This document shows, piece after piece, positions 1-7,118 of a stretch of 15,774 nt of DNA. The DNA is taken from assembly GCA_016932895.1 (NCBI GenBank), contig JAFGCA010000094.1:1-15774 (forward strand), written 5' to 3'. Made by a program: the position numbers and the translations under genes. The notes under the pieces were generated by a model, which saw only the letters and a list, made by a program, of their open reading frames with translations, did no database searches and had not been told where the DNA came from. The DNA is from Sedimentisphaerales bacterium (GTDB taxonomy: Bacteria > Planctomycetota > Phycisphaerae > Sedimentisphaerales > SG8-4). The first letter of the stretch is position 1; the number at the start of each line of letters is the position of its first letter.

Positions 1-1512
1 GATCATCGGGTCGCGCGTCGCCCGCACGTCGGCGGGGGTCGCCGCGTAGAGCTTGCGGCGAAGCTCCACATCCTGCAGTTTCGTTCCGGCGATCAGCTCG
101 GCCGCCCTCTCTCGCGGCGACTTGCCTGCCAGCACGTTCTGCACCAGCGGGTCCGAACTGCCGAACTGCTGGACCAGCCACGTCAGGGAAGTGGCGAGCT
201 TGAGCTGCTCGAAGTCGTCGTAGATAGGCTCGCGGGAAAAGAGCTGGAATTCGAGCGACTCGAGATTCGAGTCGCGAAACTCGCGCAGACGCTCACCGCT
301 GGGCTTTCCCTTTTCTTCCACGGCCCGAAGAATCGTGCGCGCGATGTTGAACAACATGCTGTGGAAGCCGTTGGCGCCCTCCAGGAGGTTGTAGCGGAGG
401 GCGTTTTGGGCGATGACCTCCTGCGCTTCGGCGATGCGGTCCCACGCGGGGACGATCTCCTGAGCCTGAGGCGAGCGTGCCGCGGCGGCGCGCAACCGCT
501 CCTCGGCCGTGCGCTTGCGCTCTATGATCGCCGGGTCGAGCAGGCCGGCAAACATGCCCTCTCGCGCCTTGCGGCTGTTTTGCACGCCGAACAGAAGATC
601 GCGGGCCCGCCGCGCGTTTTCCTGCTCTTCCGAGCTGTAGACCGAAAGAGCGACCTCCAGGTTGTACAGCCGCTGGAGGACGTAGGGAAACTGCCGGTCG
701 CGGAGATAGTCCAGCTCGGCCATCGTCAATTGCCGACTTGTATGGCCCGGATGGCCCGAGACGAACACGAGCTCGCCGTCGCTGACCCCGTCCGTGCTCC
801 ACGTCAGATAGTGTTCCACCTTGGCCGGCCGGTCGTTCTCGTAGGCTCGGAACAGACAGACGTCCAGATCGTACCGGGGGTACTCGAAATTGTCCGGATC
901 GCCCCCGAAGAAGGCCGCCTGCTGCTCCGGCGCGAAGACCAGACGAACGTCGGTGTATTTCTTGAAGCGGTACAGGTGGTATTTGCCCCCCTGGTAGAGA
1001 GTGACCACGTCGCTGCGCAGGCCCGTCTTTTCCAGCGATTCCTTCTCGATCTCCGCCATGATCGCCCGGCGGGCCAGGAACGCTTCTTCGGCCTCCATGT
1101 CGCTGCGGACCGCGGCGTTCACGCGGGCCGTAACGTCCTCGATGCTCATCAGAACGTTCAACTCCAGGTCCAGGCACCGCTTCTCCGCGGAACGCGTCGG
1201 CGCCAGGAATCCGTCACGCAGATAGTTGTGCTGCTCGTCGCTGAACTTATGCAACGCGTCGGCGCCCACGTGATGGTTCGAGAGAATCAGGCCGTCGGCC
1301 GATACGAACGACCCGGAGCCGCCGCTGTTGAACCGCACCGACGATTTCTGCAGGTGCTCCAGCCAGGCGTCCGTCGGCTCGAAGCCGTACTTCTCTTTCA
1401 ACAGGCGACGAGGCGGATCATTATAGAGCCACATGCCCTCGTCCGACATTGCAGGAACGCTGTTCATCATAACGATCACCACCACTGTCAGGAGTTGTAC
1501 CATTGTCTTCAT
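1..1512 (-). CDS. Peptidase S46 family (dipeptidyl-peptidase 7/11-like), partial, C-terminus beyond window
   Basis: Exported serine dipeptidyl peptidase of the S46 family, which removes dipeptides from peptide N-termini outside the cytoplasm. The frame is open from the ATG at 1512 to base 1, giving 504 codons; the C-terminal part with the nucleophilic Ser and the specificity residue is off the window. Residues 1-22 form a signal peptide (MKTMVQLLTVVVIVMMNSVP). Family landmarks follow: GMWLYNDPP near residue 26, then SGSFVSADGLILSNHHVGAD around 66-85 with the catalytic His in NHH, and FGGDPDNFEYPRYDLDV near residue 200, where the last Asp aligns with the catalytic Asp. The ATG has a good ribosome site (GAGGG, about 8 nt upstream). 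NHHV replaces the more usual NHHC, so this may be a divergent subgroup. The family call is from motif recognition. Confidence 0.88.
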   Translation of the reverse strand, partial: MKTMVQLLTVVVIVMMNSVPAMSDEGMWLYNDPPRRLLKEKYGFEPTDAWLEHLQKSSVRFNSGGSGSFVSADGLILSNHHVGADALHKFSDEQHNYLRDGFLAPTRSAEKRCLDLELNVLMSIEDVTARVNAAVRSDMEAEEAFLARRAIMAEIEKESLEKTGLRSDVVTLYQGGKYHLYRFKKYTDVRLVFAPEQQAAFFGGDPDNFEYPRYDLDVCLFRAYENDRPAKVEHYLTWSTDGVSDGELVFVSGHPGHTSRQLTMAELDYLRDRQFPYVLQRLYNLEVALSVYSSEEQENARRARDLLFGVQNSRKAREGMFAGLLDPAIIERKRTAEERLRAAAARSPQAQEIVPAWDRIAEAQEVIAQNALRYNLLEGANGFHSMLFNIARTILRAVEEKGKPSGERLREFRDSNLESLEFQLFSREPIYDDFEQLKLATSLTWLVQQFGSSDPLVQNVLAGKSPRERAAELIAGTKLQDVELRRKLYAATPADVRATRDPMI

Positions 1513-1672
1513 AGCAAAGCCCTCTATCAATCACTATACGCGTCTCGACTATACCCCGGAGCCGGCGGAGATTCCAGTGCTAAGAAACAGCGGCAGCCTC
1601 CTAATTTGTACCTATCTACAGGGCGACAGGGGAGCAAGTACTTACCACACAAGGGCACTGAAATGTGACACA

Positions 1673-1695
1673 ACATTTGCTCGAACTACAAATGT
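1673..1695. repeat. Perfect 7-bp inverted repeat ACATTTG-9-CAAATGT
   Basis: Arms at 1673-1679 and 1689-1695 are perfect reverse complements around a 9-nt spacer. A third AAATGT copy lies just before, at 1661-1666. The site sits about 160 bp upstream of the S46 peptidase start, so a dimeric regulator site is possible. There is no T-run on either side, which argues against a terminator. Confidence 0.35.
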
Positions 1696-1785
1696 CCTGC
1701 CGATCCGCGCCCTTACAATGGTGGGGCATCACGTCGATTCGCTCGGCAAGTTCAAAATCAACACCTGAACTTGAGGATGCAGACT

Positions 1786-1890
1786 ATGCGGTACATTGAA
1801 AATGAATCGCTGCGGGGCGAAGCGGAATTGCACAAGGCGAACGGAAAGCCGCTATGCCTATCTGTACGCCGTAGCCAAGGATTGTCTTGA
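1786..1890 (+). CDS. Doubtful 34-aa small ORF
   Basis: ATG at 1786 with an in-frame ATG at 1777; GAGG at 1773-1776 is 9 nt before the ATG at 1786. The product begins MRYIENESLRGEAELHKANG and resembles nothing I know. A different frame of the same bases (about 1849-1896) reads SRYAYLYAVAKDCLEC before a stop, which looks more protein-like, so the segment may be a frameshifted remnant of an older gene. Whether it is coding at all is uncertain. Confidence 0.15.
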   Translation: MRYIENESLRGEAELHKANGKPLCLSVRRSQGLS

Positions 1891-1951
1891 GTGTTAGACC
1901 CGCCAAGCTACGCCTCGCGCGTCGATACCGTGCTAGGCGACAAAATCGGGA

Positions 1952-2233
1952 CTATGGACACTCCGGCAGGCTCAGCAGATTGTTCGGCTGTTCCCCATCC
2001 GCTACCGTCTTGATGTACTTGTTTCCATAGGAGCTTGTGGCGACTATCACATCGACTCGCTGGCCTTGTACCGAAACATAGTAGCTATACGCGCCAGACT
2101 CGATATCCTGGATAGCCTGCAGTTGGGATCGTTTCCATTGTTGGCCATCCGGGTTCACGCCTCCAATAAATCTGATTCTTTCATGGGCACTGTACCTATC
2201 CGACTTGTTGATACACTGAATTTGAACCGCCAT
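1952..2233 (-). CDS. DUF3892 domain-containing protein
   Basis: A 93-residue cytoplasmic protein with no signal peptide or membrane segment. The whole chain fits the DUF3892 family: an N-terminal strand, then [12 protein letters not shown] near residues 22-33, an [15 protein letters not shown] stretch, and the typical end [20 protein letters not shown]. The family's function is unknown. The ATG at 2233 is well supported by AGGAGG about 7 nt upstream. It is divergent from the membrane protein gene starting at 2458, with 224 bp between them, and its GC content is below that of the flanking metabolic genes. Family assignment is confident; no role can be given. Confidence 0.85.
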   Translation of the reverse strand: MAVQIQCINKSDRYSAHERIRFIGGVNPDGQQWKRSQLQAIQDIESGAYSYYVSVQGQRVDVIVATSSYGNKYIKTVADGEQPNNLLSLPECP

Positions 2234-2457
2234 CTTCTACCTCCTAAACACAAAAGGGCTTCTGTGTCTATCTCGTCAACGCGGGCAACTCGTGGTGGAA
2301 GGATAGGAAACTCGAAATCACTGTTGGCGCAGTATGCACGCCCATTTAGCACAAGTCAATCACAAAACAAAAGATTTTACTTCCGCTATGAAAGTGGGGC
2401 AATTATGATGAAACGAAACGGCGAATTCTTCTTGTGGCCTAGCCGCGGAGACCACCT

Positions 2458-3042
2458 ATGGACGCGCACTATTTCGTTAAGCTGCTCAAGGGCGTGTTCT
2501 GCAATATCACGGCAATTCCTGCTTACTTCGGGCTCGCCACTCTTCTTTTGCAGCTCTTTCCGCAATGGGAGGGCGGGAAGATGAAGCTAGTAATCCACAA
2601 GATACGAGAACATCCGGCGTTAATCTGCATGAGTTTCTTGATGGTAAGCGTGATACTCGTATCGCGTGGTCTGTATGTGAATAAGCCGGTGCCAGAACCA
2701 GCATCCCTGGCCACACCAGATACCCTTATAGCGCCTTTGCTAAAAGACTTGAGTATACGGTTAGCCGATCTGACAAGAGAGGATTTCGTGATACGCAAGA
2801 AGACCTTTGAAAACTGCCATATTTATGGGCCAGCGATTATCCTTCCTAAGGGGACAACGACGATCTTGCGAGCTACCTTCGAGAAGTCGCCCGATATAAG
2901 TTTTCTCGAAACGTCAAACAAAAAGGTGTGGGGGGCTGTAACACTGTATGATTGCACCATTATCGACTGTGCCCTTCACAAAATAAGCATTATGGGCAGT
3001 GCAGAGCAGATTGCACGATGGAAGGCGGCGTGGTCGCAATAA
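2458..3042 (+). CDS. Hypothetical two-helix membrane protein with FENCxIYGPA domain
   Basis: A 194-residue protein of unknown function. Hydrophobic helices are predicted by eye at residues 13-34 and 52-70, separated by a short charged loop, so most of the rest forms one domain (about 90-190). That domain carries LTREDFVIRKKTFENCHIYG and PAIILPKG (105-131), then VTLYDCTIIDCALHKISIMG (161-180). I recall a widespread unnamed bacterial family with the same FxxCxIxGPA and DCTxxxC pattern, probably a short beta-helix-like fold; this is recollection, not a search. GGAG at 2447-2450 lies 7 nt before the ATG and supports this start. Codon choice is visibly more A/T-rich than in neighbouring metabolic genes, which suggests transfer together with the DUF3892 gene. 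Confidence 0.65.
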   Translation: MDAHYFVKLLKGVFCNITAIPAYFGLATLLLQLFPQWEGGKMKLVIHKIREHPALICMSFLMVSVILVSRGLYVNKPVPEPASLATPDTLIAPLLKDLSIRLADLTREDFVIRKKTFENCHIYGPAIILPKGTTTILRATFEKSPDISFLETSNKKVWGAVTLYDCTIIDCALHKISIMGSAEQIARWKAAWSQ

Positions 3043-3075
3043 AGGACCTTTTGCTAAGCACGACAATCAGACGCT

Positions 3076-3228
3076 ATGAGCGCTCTGACCGCCACGCTTG
3101 GTGAATCAACGGGTGGTATTCTCAGAACAACCGCATACCTATTTTTCCTTGTCGGCCTTGCCAATCATCTGCCCCCAAGCATAACCTTGCTTGGGGCTAG
3201 GATGCCCAAGAAGGTCAAATACGCCTGA
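3076..3228 (+). CDS. Possible 50-aa small hydrophobic protein
   Basis: ATG at 3076 to TGA at 3226-3228 gives 50 residues with one hydrophobic stretch, TTAYLFFLVGLA (about 18-29), and a basic C-terminus ARMPKKVKYA. This is the layout of a single-pass small membrane protein. It starts 33 bp after the 194-residue membrane protein on the same strand. I see no ribosome binding site at a suitable distance, and the inverted repeat at 3173-3196 lies inside it, so it may be a chance frame. Confidence 0.22.
   Translation: MSALTATLGESTGGILRTTAYLFFLVGLANHLPPSITLLGARMPKKVKYA
3173..3196. terminator. Inverted repeat, possible bidirectional terminator
   Basis: CCCCAAGC (3173-3180) and GCTTGGGG (3189-3196) form a perfect 8-bp stem around an 8-nt loop, between two convergent genes. 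The position fits a shared terminator. Neither strand has a following T-run, so intrinsic termination is uncertain. Confidence 0.35.
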
Positions 3229-3380
3229 CATTCCAGCCCAAACAGTCTGCTCTCGGGCTCAAGGCTTGACACTTGACGGACCGATCCGGTGCTTGCGCTT
3301 GTCGTCCGGTCGTCCGAGGTTGGGACTCGACGCCCCGGCGCTGGGACGAGGAGAATAGGCGGCGCACCGGCGGCGCTGCC

Positions 3381-4583
3381 TCAGGTTTGTTTCCAGGAGA
3401 TGGGGCGGATGTCTTTGATTTTGGACTCGTCGAGTTCGATACCGAAGCCGGGGCGGTCGGGCAGTTCGAGGATTCCGTTGACCGGTCGGGGCTGGTGTTT
3501 CTCGAACTGGTAGTAGTTGCGCATCTTCTGGATCAGGTACTCCACGAGCGGGCAGGTTTCTACCGGCTGGCTGGCGACGACGTGCATGGCGGCGTGGAGG
3601 CTGTGTCCGTGCGGGATGACGTTGGCGCCGTGGACGGAGGCCAGCGTGCAGATCTTGACCAGCTCGCTGACGCCGCCGCACCATTCCGGGTCGGCCTGCA
3701 CGACCATGATCGCGTCGGCGCTCAGGAACTTGTGCACGTCCCAGCGCCCGTAGAAGTGCTCGCCCGTGGCCACGGGGATCGACGTCTCGCGCGACAGCTC
3801 GATGAAGGCGTCGAGGTTGGCGCTCTGGAAGGGCTCCTCGATCCAGCGCGGGTTGTACTGTTCCGCTCGCCGGCTCCAGGCCAGCGCGTATTGCAGGTCC
3901 CATTGCCAAAACGCATCGAACATCAAATCCACATCGTCGCCCACTGCCTCGCGCAGCAGGCGCACGACCCTGACGTCCGCGGCGACGCCCTCGGGCCCGT
4001 GACTCGGGCCCCGGTCGCGCACGAACCATTTCTGGTGGCGATAGCCCTGCTCCTTGAGCTCGCGGGCCTTGGCCTGCAACGCCTCCGGCTCCTGCGAGAA
4101 GCCCAGGCAACTGGCGTAGGCCCGCACCTTGTCGCGCGACCCGCCCAGAAGCCGATAGACCGGCAGGCCCAGCAGCCGCCCGCGCAGGTCCCACAGGGCG
4201 TTGTCCACGGCGCTGAGCGCCATGAGGTAGTGGCTGCCGCGCGAATGCCGGCTGGCGCGGAACATCCGGTCCCAGTACGCCTCGCCGGCCAGCGGGTCCG
4301 CGCCGGTCAGGCCGGGTTTGAAGAACCGGTCGACCAGCAAAGCCGCCTCCCCGTCGATGGGACCGTAAAGGCCCTCGGTGCCGGCGTCGGTGCCGACCTT
4401 CAGGTACAGGGCCTTGCGGCTGCTCTTGCCGGTGATCTGAAGGATTTCCACACTCGTGATCTTCACCTCGGCCCGCCTGGCGCCCGCCCCGGCCTGCACC
4501 CGGCCCGCCAACAGCGCCGCCCCACCCAAGCCAGCCACACCCGCCAAAAAGCCTCGTCTCTGAATCGGCTCGATCATCGGCAT
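3381..4583 (-). CDS. Enolase-superfamily mandelate racemase/muconate lactonizing-type enzyme with Tat signal
   Basis: A 400-residue enzyme of the enolase superfamily, which abstracts a proton alpha to a carboxylate; likely an acid-sugar dehydratase or racemase, exact substrate unknown. Residues 1-31 look like a twin-arginine signal (QRRGFLAGVAGLGGAALLAG), so the folded enzyme is probably exported. Metal ligands are D223 (LMFDAF), E249 (WIEEPF) and E275 (TGEHFY). D298 (VQADP) and H325 (IPHGHS) match the Asp-His dyad; the spacings 26, 26, 23 and 27 equal those of mandelate racemase D195/E221/E247/D270/H297. A KWF motif near 185 sits where the KxK-type base is expected. The frame continues upstream, but the ATG at 4583 follows CAGGG with a 7-nt gap; the ATG at 4577 is an alternative. 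It is a single-gene unit with its own promoter. Confidence 0.88.
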   Translation of the reverse strand: MPMIEPIQRRGFLAGVAGLGGAALLAGRVQAGAGARRAEVKITSVEILQITGKSSRKALYLKVGTDAGTEGLYGPIDGEAALLVDRFFKPGLTGADPLAGEAYWDRMFRASRHSRGSHYLMALSAVDNALWDLRGRLLGLPVYRLLGGSRDKVRAYASCLGFSQEPEALQAKARELKEQGYRHQKWFVRDRGPSHGPEGVAADVRVVRLLREAVGDDVDLMFDAFWQWDLQYALAWSRRAEQYNPRWIEEPFQSANLDAFIELSRETSIPVATGEHFYGRWDVHKFLSADAIMVVQADPEWCGGVSELVKICTLASVHGANVIPHGHSLHAAMHVVASQPVETCPLVEYLIQKMRNYYQFEKHQPRPVNGILELPDRPGFGIELDESKIKDIRPISWKQT

Positions 4584-4652
4584 TCCCTTTCCCTGGAGCA
4601 GTCCTTCTCCGCCTTTGTTGCCCGGCGGTCGCCGACCGGGCCGCGTCACGAT

Positions 4653-4682
4653 AGTATAGGCCCAGCAGCGGCTTGTTGTCAC
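4653..4682 (-). promoter_or_regulatory. Sigma-70-like promoter for the enolase-superfamily gene
   Basis: On the minus strand GTGACA (4677-4682) and TATACT (4653-4658) are separated by 18 bp, each one mismatch from consensus. Transcription would start near 4646, about 63 nt before the ATG at 4583. Confidence 0.5.
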
Positions 4683-4813
4683 CAATCTTGTCGGAAACGT
4701 GGGTCGATCACAACGGGGCGCGGTGCCAACGATGACTAACTCCCTTTTCGCGCGCTCAGAGGTCTGGTGGTCCCGGTCTTGCGCCGCAGGAATGCCGCCG
4801 CATCGGTCTCCAT

Positions 4814-5734
4814 TCAAAGTTGTTCGACGGCGTCGATAAGCTCCCTGAACTCGGCTTCGAGTTGTTTGACGGCCTCGGAAAGCTCTTGGAATTCCGCTTC
4901 TTGTTTCGCTAGTTCCGCGCGCATGAGTTGCTCTTCCCGTTTGGCCCGGGCCAGTTGCTGCTCCAGAGATGCCGACCCTTTCTCGCTGCCAGCGGAGGCG
5001 GCCGGTACATTGTTGCTGTCGTCGGCAGCACCATGCTCGATCTCCCATTCCAGTAGGGCCACGTTGCCTCGCAGCTCGCTCACACGCATTTCCATCGCAT
5101 CCAGATGGATGCGTCTGCTGGAGATGCGTTCCTGTGGATTCGGCGTCCCGAGCCTCCTCTGAAGCTCTGCACAGACTGTTTCGCGCGCCTGGATATCATG
5201 TTCCAATGACTTGTACTGATCCACGAGTTGTCGGTAGAGGTCGTCCTGCGCGGCATCGGACGTCTGGCCAACGTATTTCACGTACTCCTCCAGGACAGTA
5301 TTAACGACGACGCAGGCCTCATCGAAACTGGAGGCATCGAGGGAGACCTCGATGATCTCGGTCTTCGGCCGGAGTCCGACGGAGAGATTGTGCAGCAGTC
5401 TCTCCAGGGGAGGACGCAAGACCCCACGCAGTCGCTGCAAAAGCGATTTGGCGGCGCCGCGGTACCACTGGGTCTCCTGCACTTCCGGATGATCCAGGAC
5501 GCGTCGGAGGACGCGCACGCTGCGTATGATCGAAACCTGCGTATTCACGAATGACTCGTAGAAGGGAATCGTTCCGTTTGTCTCGGTCGCAAACACCAGG
5601 CGCGGGATTACCGACCGCACGCGCACTTCGGCGCTGGCTCTGTATTCAGGGAGTATTTGTGTCCAGATGGCGGCGAGTGCGGCAGCAGCCACCAGAACGA
5701 AAACCGCCAAACCAAGAATCGATGCTCTCTTCAT
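4814..5734 (-). CDS. Wzz-like chain-length determinant domain protein, no kinase domain
   Basis: A 306-residue inner-membrane protein related to the Wzz/GumC polysaccharide co-polymerase family, which sets the length or export of surface polysaccharide. One membrane helix lies at residues 5-24. The Wzz-type domain follows: YRASAEVRVRSVIPRLVFAT, then FYESFVNTQVSIIRS and a paired segment ending in TEIIEVSLDASSFDEA. Long charged coiled coils fill roughly 165-215 and 255-306. The chain stops inside the coil, with no second membrane helix and no tyrosine-kinase P-loop, both usual in GumC-type proteins. The last 28 residues are two copies of a 14-residue unit (EAEFQELSEAVKQL and EAEFRELIDAVEQL). 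GGAGGGAAAG right before the ATG at 5734 fixes this start; an ATG 12 codons upstream is less likely. No glycosyltransferase or polymerase gene lies beside it. Confidence 0.78.
   Translation of the reverse strand: MKRASILGLAVFVLVAAAALAAIWTQILPEYRASAEVRVRSVIPRLVFATETNGTIPFYESFVNTQVSIIRSVRVLRRVLDHPEVQETQWYRGAAKSLLQRLRGVLRPPLERLLHNLSVGLRPKTEIIEVSLDASSFDEACVVVNTVLEEYVKYVGQTSDAAQDDLYRQLVDQYKSLEHDIQARETVCAELQRRLGTPNPQERISSRRIHLDAMEMRVSELRGNVALLEWEIEHGAADDSNNVPAASAGSEKGSASLEQQLARAKREEQLMRAELAKQEAEFQELSEAVKQLEAEFRELIDAVEQL
4817..4900 (-). repeat. 42-bp imperfect tandem duplication in the coiled coil
   Basis: Two adjacent 42-bp units encode EAEFQELSEAVKQL and EAEFRELIDAVEQL, 10 of 14 residues the same, and the bases are also clearly similar. 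The unit is exactly two heptads, so the duplication keeps the coiled-coil register. It ends at the stop codon. Confidence 0.7.
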
Positions 5735-5828
5735 CTTTCCCTCCTCCAAGACCGCCATTCCCCGGCACAACTCGTCCGTGTATCATTCTCGCGTTCCGTC
5801 AAGCGTGTCCGCCCAACAACCGGGTTTT

Positions 5829-5857
5829 ATTATAGACTTTATGCGAAACCAAATCAA
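5829..5857 (-). promoter_or_regulatory. Strong sigma-70-like promoter for the Wzz-like gene
   Basis: On the minus strand TTGATT (5852-5857), a 17-bp spacer and a perfect TATAAT (5829-5834). Expected start near 5822, about 88 nt before the ATG at 5734. A GGGAAA/TTTCCC inverted repeat (5858-5877) lies just upstream and may end transcription from the glycerate kinase gene, though it lacks a T-run. Confidence 0.7.
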
Positions 5858-5961
5858 GGGAAACGCGGGATTTTCCCTGCCGTCTGCGTGAGTACGTACC
5901 GACAGCAACGTGCCGCCATACGAGACGACCGCACGGCCCACGGCCGATCATCCACTATCTG

Positions 5962-7086
5962 TCAGTCGCCCGATTGGGCGCGGGCGAATCGTCGAGCCGT
6001 TTTGTCGAGAAGCGCCGCGGCTTGGGCGATCGCTTGTTGCGTGTCCATTTGCTCGTCGGCGCAGGGCAGTGCGGTTTCGATGCCGGCGGCGCGGTATTGC
6101 TCGGGCCAGAGGAGCACGCGGCCGGCCAGGACGGCTACCTTCGTCTCGGTCTCCCGGGCGATTCGCGCCACGCCCGAGACGACCTTGCCGCGCAGGGACT
6201 GTTCGTCGAAGCAGCCCTCGCCCGTGATGACCCAGTCGGCACGGGCGAGCGCCTCGCGCAGGCCGCTGTGGGACATGACCGTGTCGATTCCGGAGACCAG
6301 ACGGGCGTTCATGAAGGCGACCGCGCCGGCCGCCAGGCCACCGGCGGCACCCGCACCGGGCAGATCCGCTACGTCGCGGCCGAGCTGTTCTTTGACCAGC
6401 TTTGCCAGGTGCGACAGGCCCGCCTCCAGCGTTTCGACCATCCCCGGGGTAGCTCCCTTCTGCGGCCCGTAGACCTGCGCCGCCCCGTGTGGCCCGCACA
6501 GCGGATTGTCCACATCGCATAGAACTTCCACCTCGGCCTGCGAGGCAGCCTCAGGCGGAACGATCTTATCGGCCTTGGCCAACTCTCCGCCGCCGAGCGA
6601 AATGTCGCGTCCTTCCTTCGTGAGGAACTGCCAGCCCAGCGCCGTCGCCGCGCCGACGCCACCGTCTACGGTTGCACTGCCTCCGACGGCCAACAGAATG
6701 CGCTCGGCGCCGCGCTCGACAGCACCGGCGACGAGTTCGCCTGTGCCGCGAGTGGTCGTGAGCAGCGGGTTTTGCTGCTGAGGTTCCAGGAACTGCAGGC
6801 CGCTGGCGGTGGCCATCTCGACCACCGCGGTACGCGTCTGCGGGAGCCAGACGAAGCCGGCCTCGATGCGCATCTGCGGAAGCGGCCCGGTGACGGTGCG
6901 GGGGATCCAACGTCCGCCGGCGGCGGCCATCAGCGCTGCGGCCGTGCCCTCGCCGCCGTCGGCCATGGGCCGAAGAACCACTTCAGCTTCGGGCCGGACC
7001 GCGCGAAGCGCCGCCGCGACGATGCTGCAGGCCTCCACTGCCGACAGGGAACCTTTGAACGAGTCCATGGCCACAACGATCTTCAT
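5962..7086 (-). CDS. Glycerate 2-kinase (GarK/GlxK family)
   Basis: A 374-residue cytoplasmic kinase that phosphorylates D-glycerate to 2-phosphoglycerate with ATP, feeding glycolysis. Length matches the family (about 380). Characteristic blocks in order: MKIVVAMDSFKGSLSA at the N-terminus, MADGGEGT near 42-49, ERILLAVGGSATVDGGVGAA near 127-147, CDVDNPLCGPHGAAQVYGPQ near 190-209, and the C-terminal WVITGEGCFDEQSLRGK. The start at 7086 follows GGAG/AGGCG bases 6-14 nt upstream. It is the second gene of a unit with the iron-type alcohol dehydrogenase, 32 bp downstream of that gene's stop, with no promoter or terminator between. The pairing suggests the dehydrogenase handles a glycerate precursor or a related hydroxy-aldehyde. 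Confidence 0.93.
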   Translation of the reverse strand: MKIVVAMDSFKGSLSAVEACSIVAAALRAVRPEAEVVLRPMADGGEGTAAALMAAAGGRWIPRTVTGPLPQMRIEAGFVWLPQTRTAVVEMATASGLQFLEPQQQNPLLTTTRGTGELVAGAVERGAERILLAVGGSATVDGGVGAATALGWQFLTKEGRDISLGGGELAKADKIVPPEAASQAEVEVLCDVDNPLCGPHGAAQVYGPQKGATPGMVETLEAGLSHLAKLVKEQLGRDVADLPGAGAAGGLAAGAVAFMNARLVSGIDTVMSHSGLREALARADWVITGEGCFDEQSLRGKVVSGVARIARETETKVAVLAGRVLLWPEQYRAAGIETALPCADEQMDTQQAIAQAAALLDKTARRFARAQSGD

Positions 7087-7118
7087 CTATCGCCTGCTCC
7101 GCATCGCGCGCCGGACGG

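Larger units (their letters stand above)
1513..1951. other. Gene-poor intergenic stretch
   Basis: No convincing gene is seen between the S46 peptidase and the DUF3892 gene. The stretch is clearly lower in GC than the flanking genes. It holds the peptidase ribosome site, an ACATTTG/CAAATGT inverted repeat at 1673-1695, and a doubtful 34-codon ORF at 1786-1890. I could not find a convincing -35/-10 pair for the peptidase; TATAGT near 1530-1535 on the minus strand is the only -10-like hexamer close to it. Confidence 0.5.
3043..3380. other. Convergent intergenic region
   Basis: This lies between the ends of the plus-strand membrane protein gene and the minus-strand enolase-superfamily gene. It contains a possible 50-codon ORF (3076-3228) and one clear inverted repeat (3173-3196). 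GC content rises sharply after about 3260, which I take as the right edge of the lower-GC segment. No direct repeats or integrase remnants were seen at that edge. Confidence 0.45.

Noticed and set aside
361..1668. Long plus-strand open frame opposite the S46 peptidase
   Set aside because: It lies antisense to a gene with clear family motifs, signal peptide and ribosome site; its own product has no recognisable domain. GC-rich codon structure commonly opens the opposite strand.
4621..4640. CCCGG/CCGGG hairpin in the leader of the enolase-superfamily gene
   Set aside because: Only five pairs with mismatches inside; too weak to call a regulatory element in GC-rich DNA.
3273..4739. 488-codon plus-strand frame opposite the enolase-superfamily gene
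   Set aside because: The minus strand encodes all catalytic residues with exact family spacing; the plus frame is its mirror.
4584..5048. N-terminal extension of the enolase-superfamily frame by 155 codons
   Set aside because: It would overlap the promoter and the Wzz-like gene and would bury the Tat signal inside the protein; composition is unlike a coding region.
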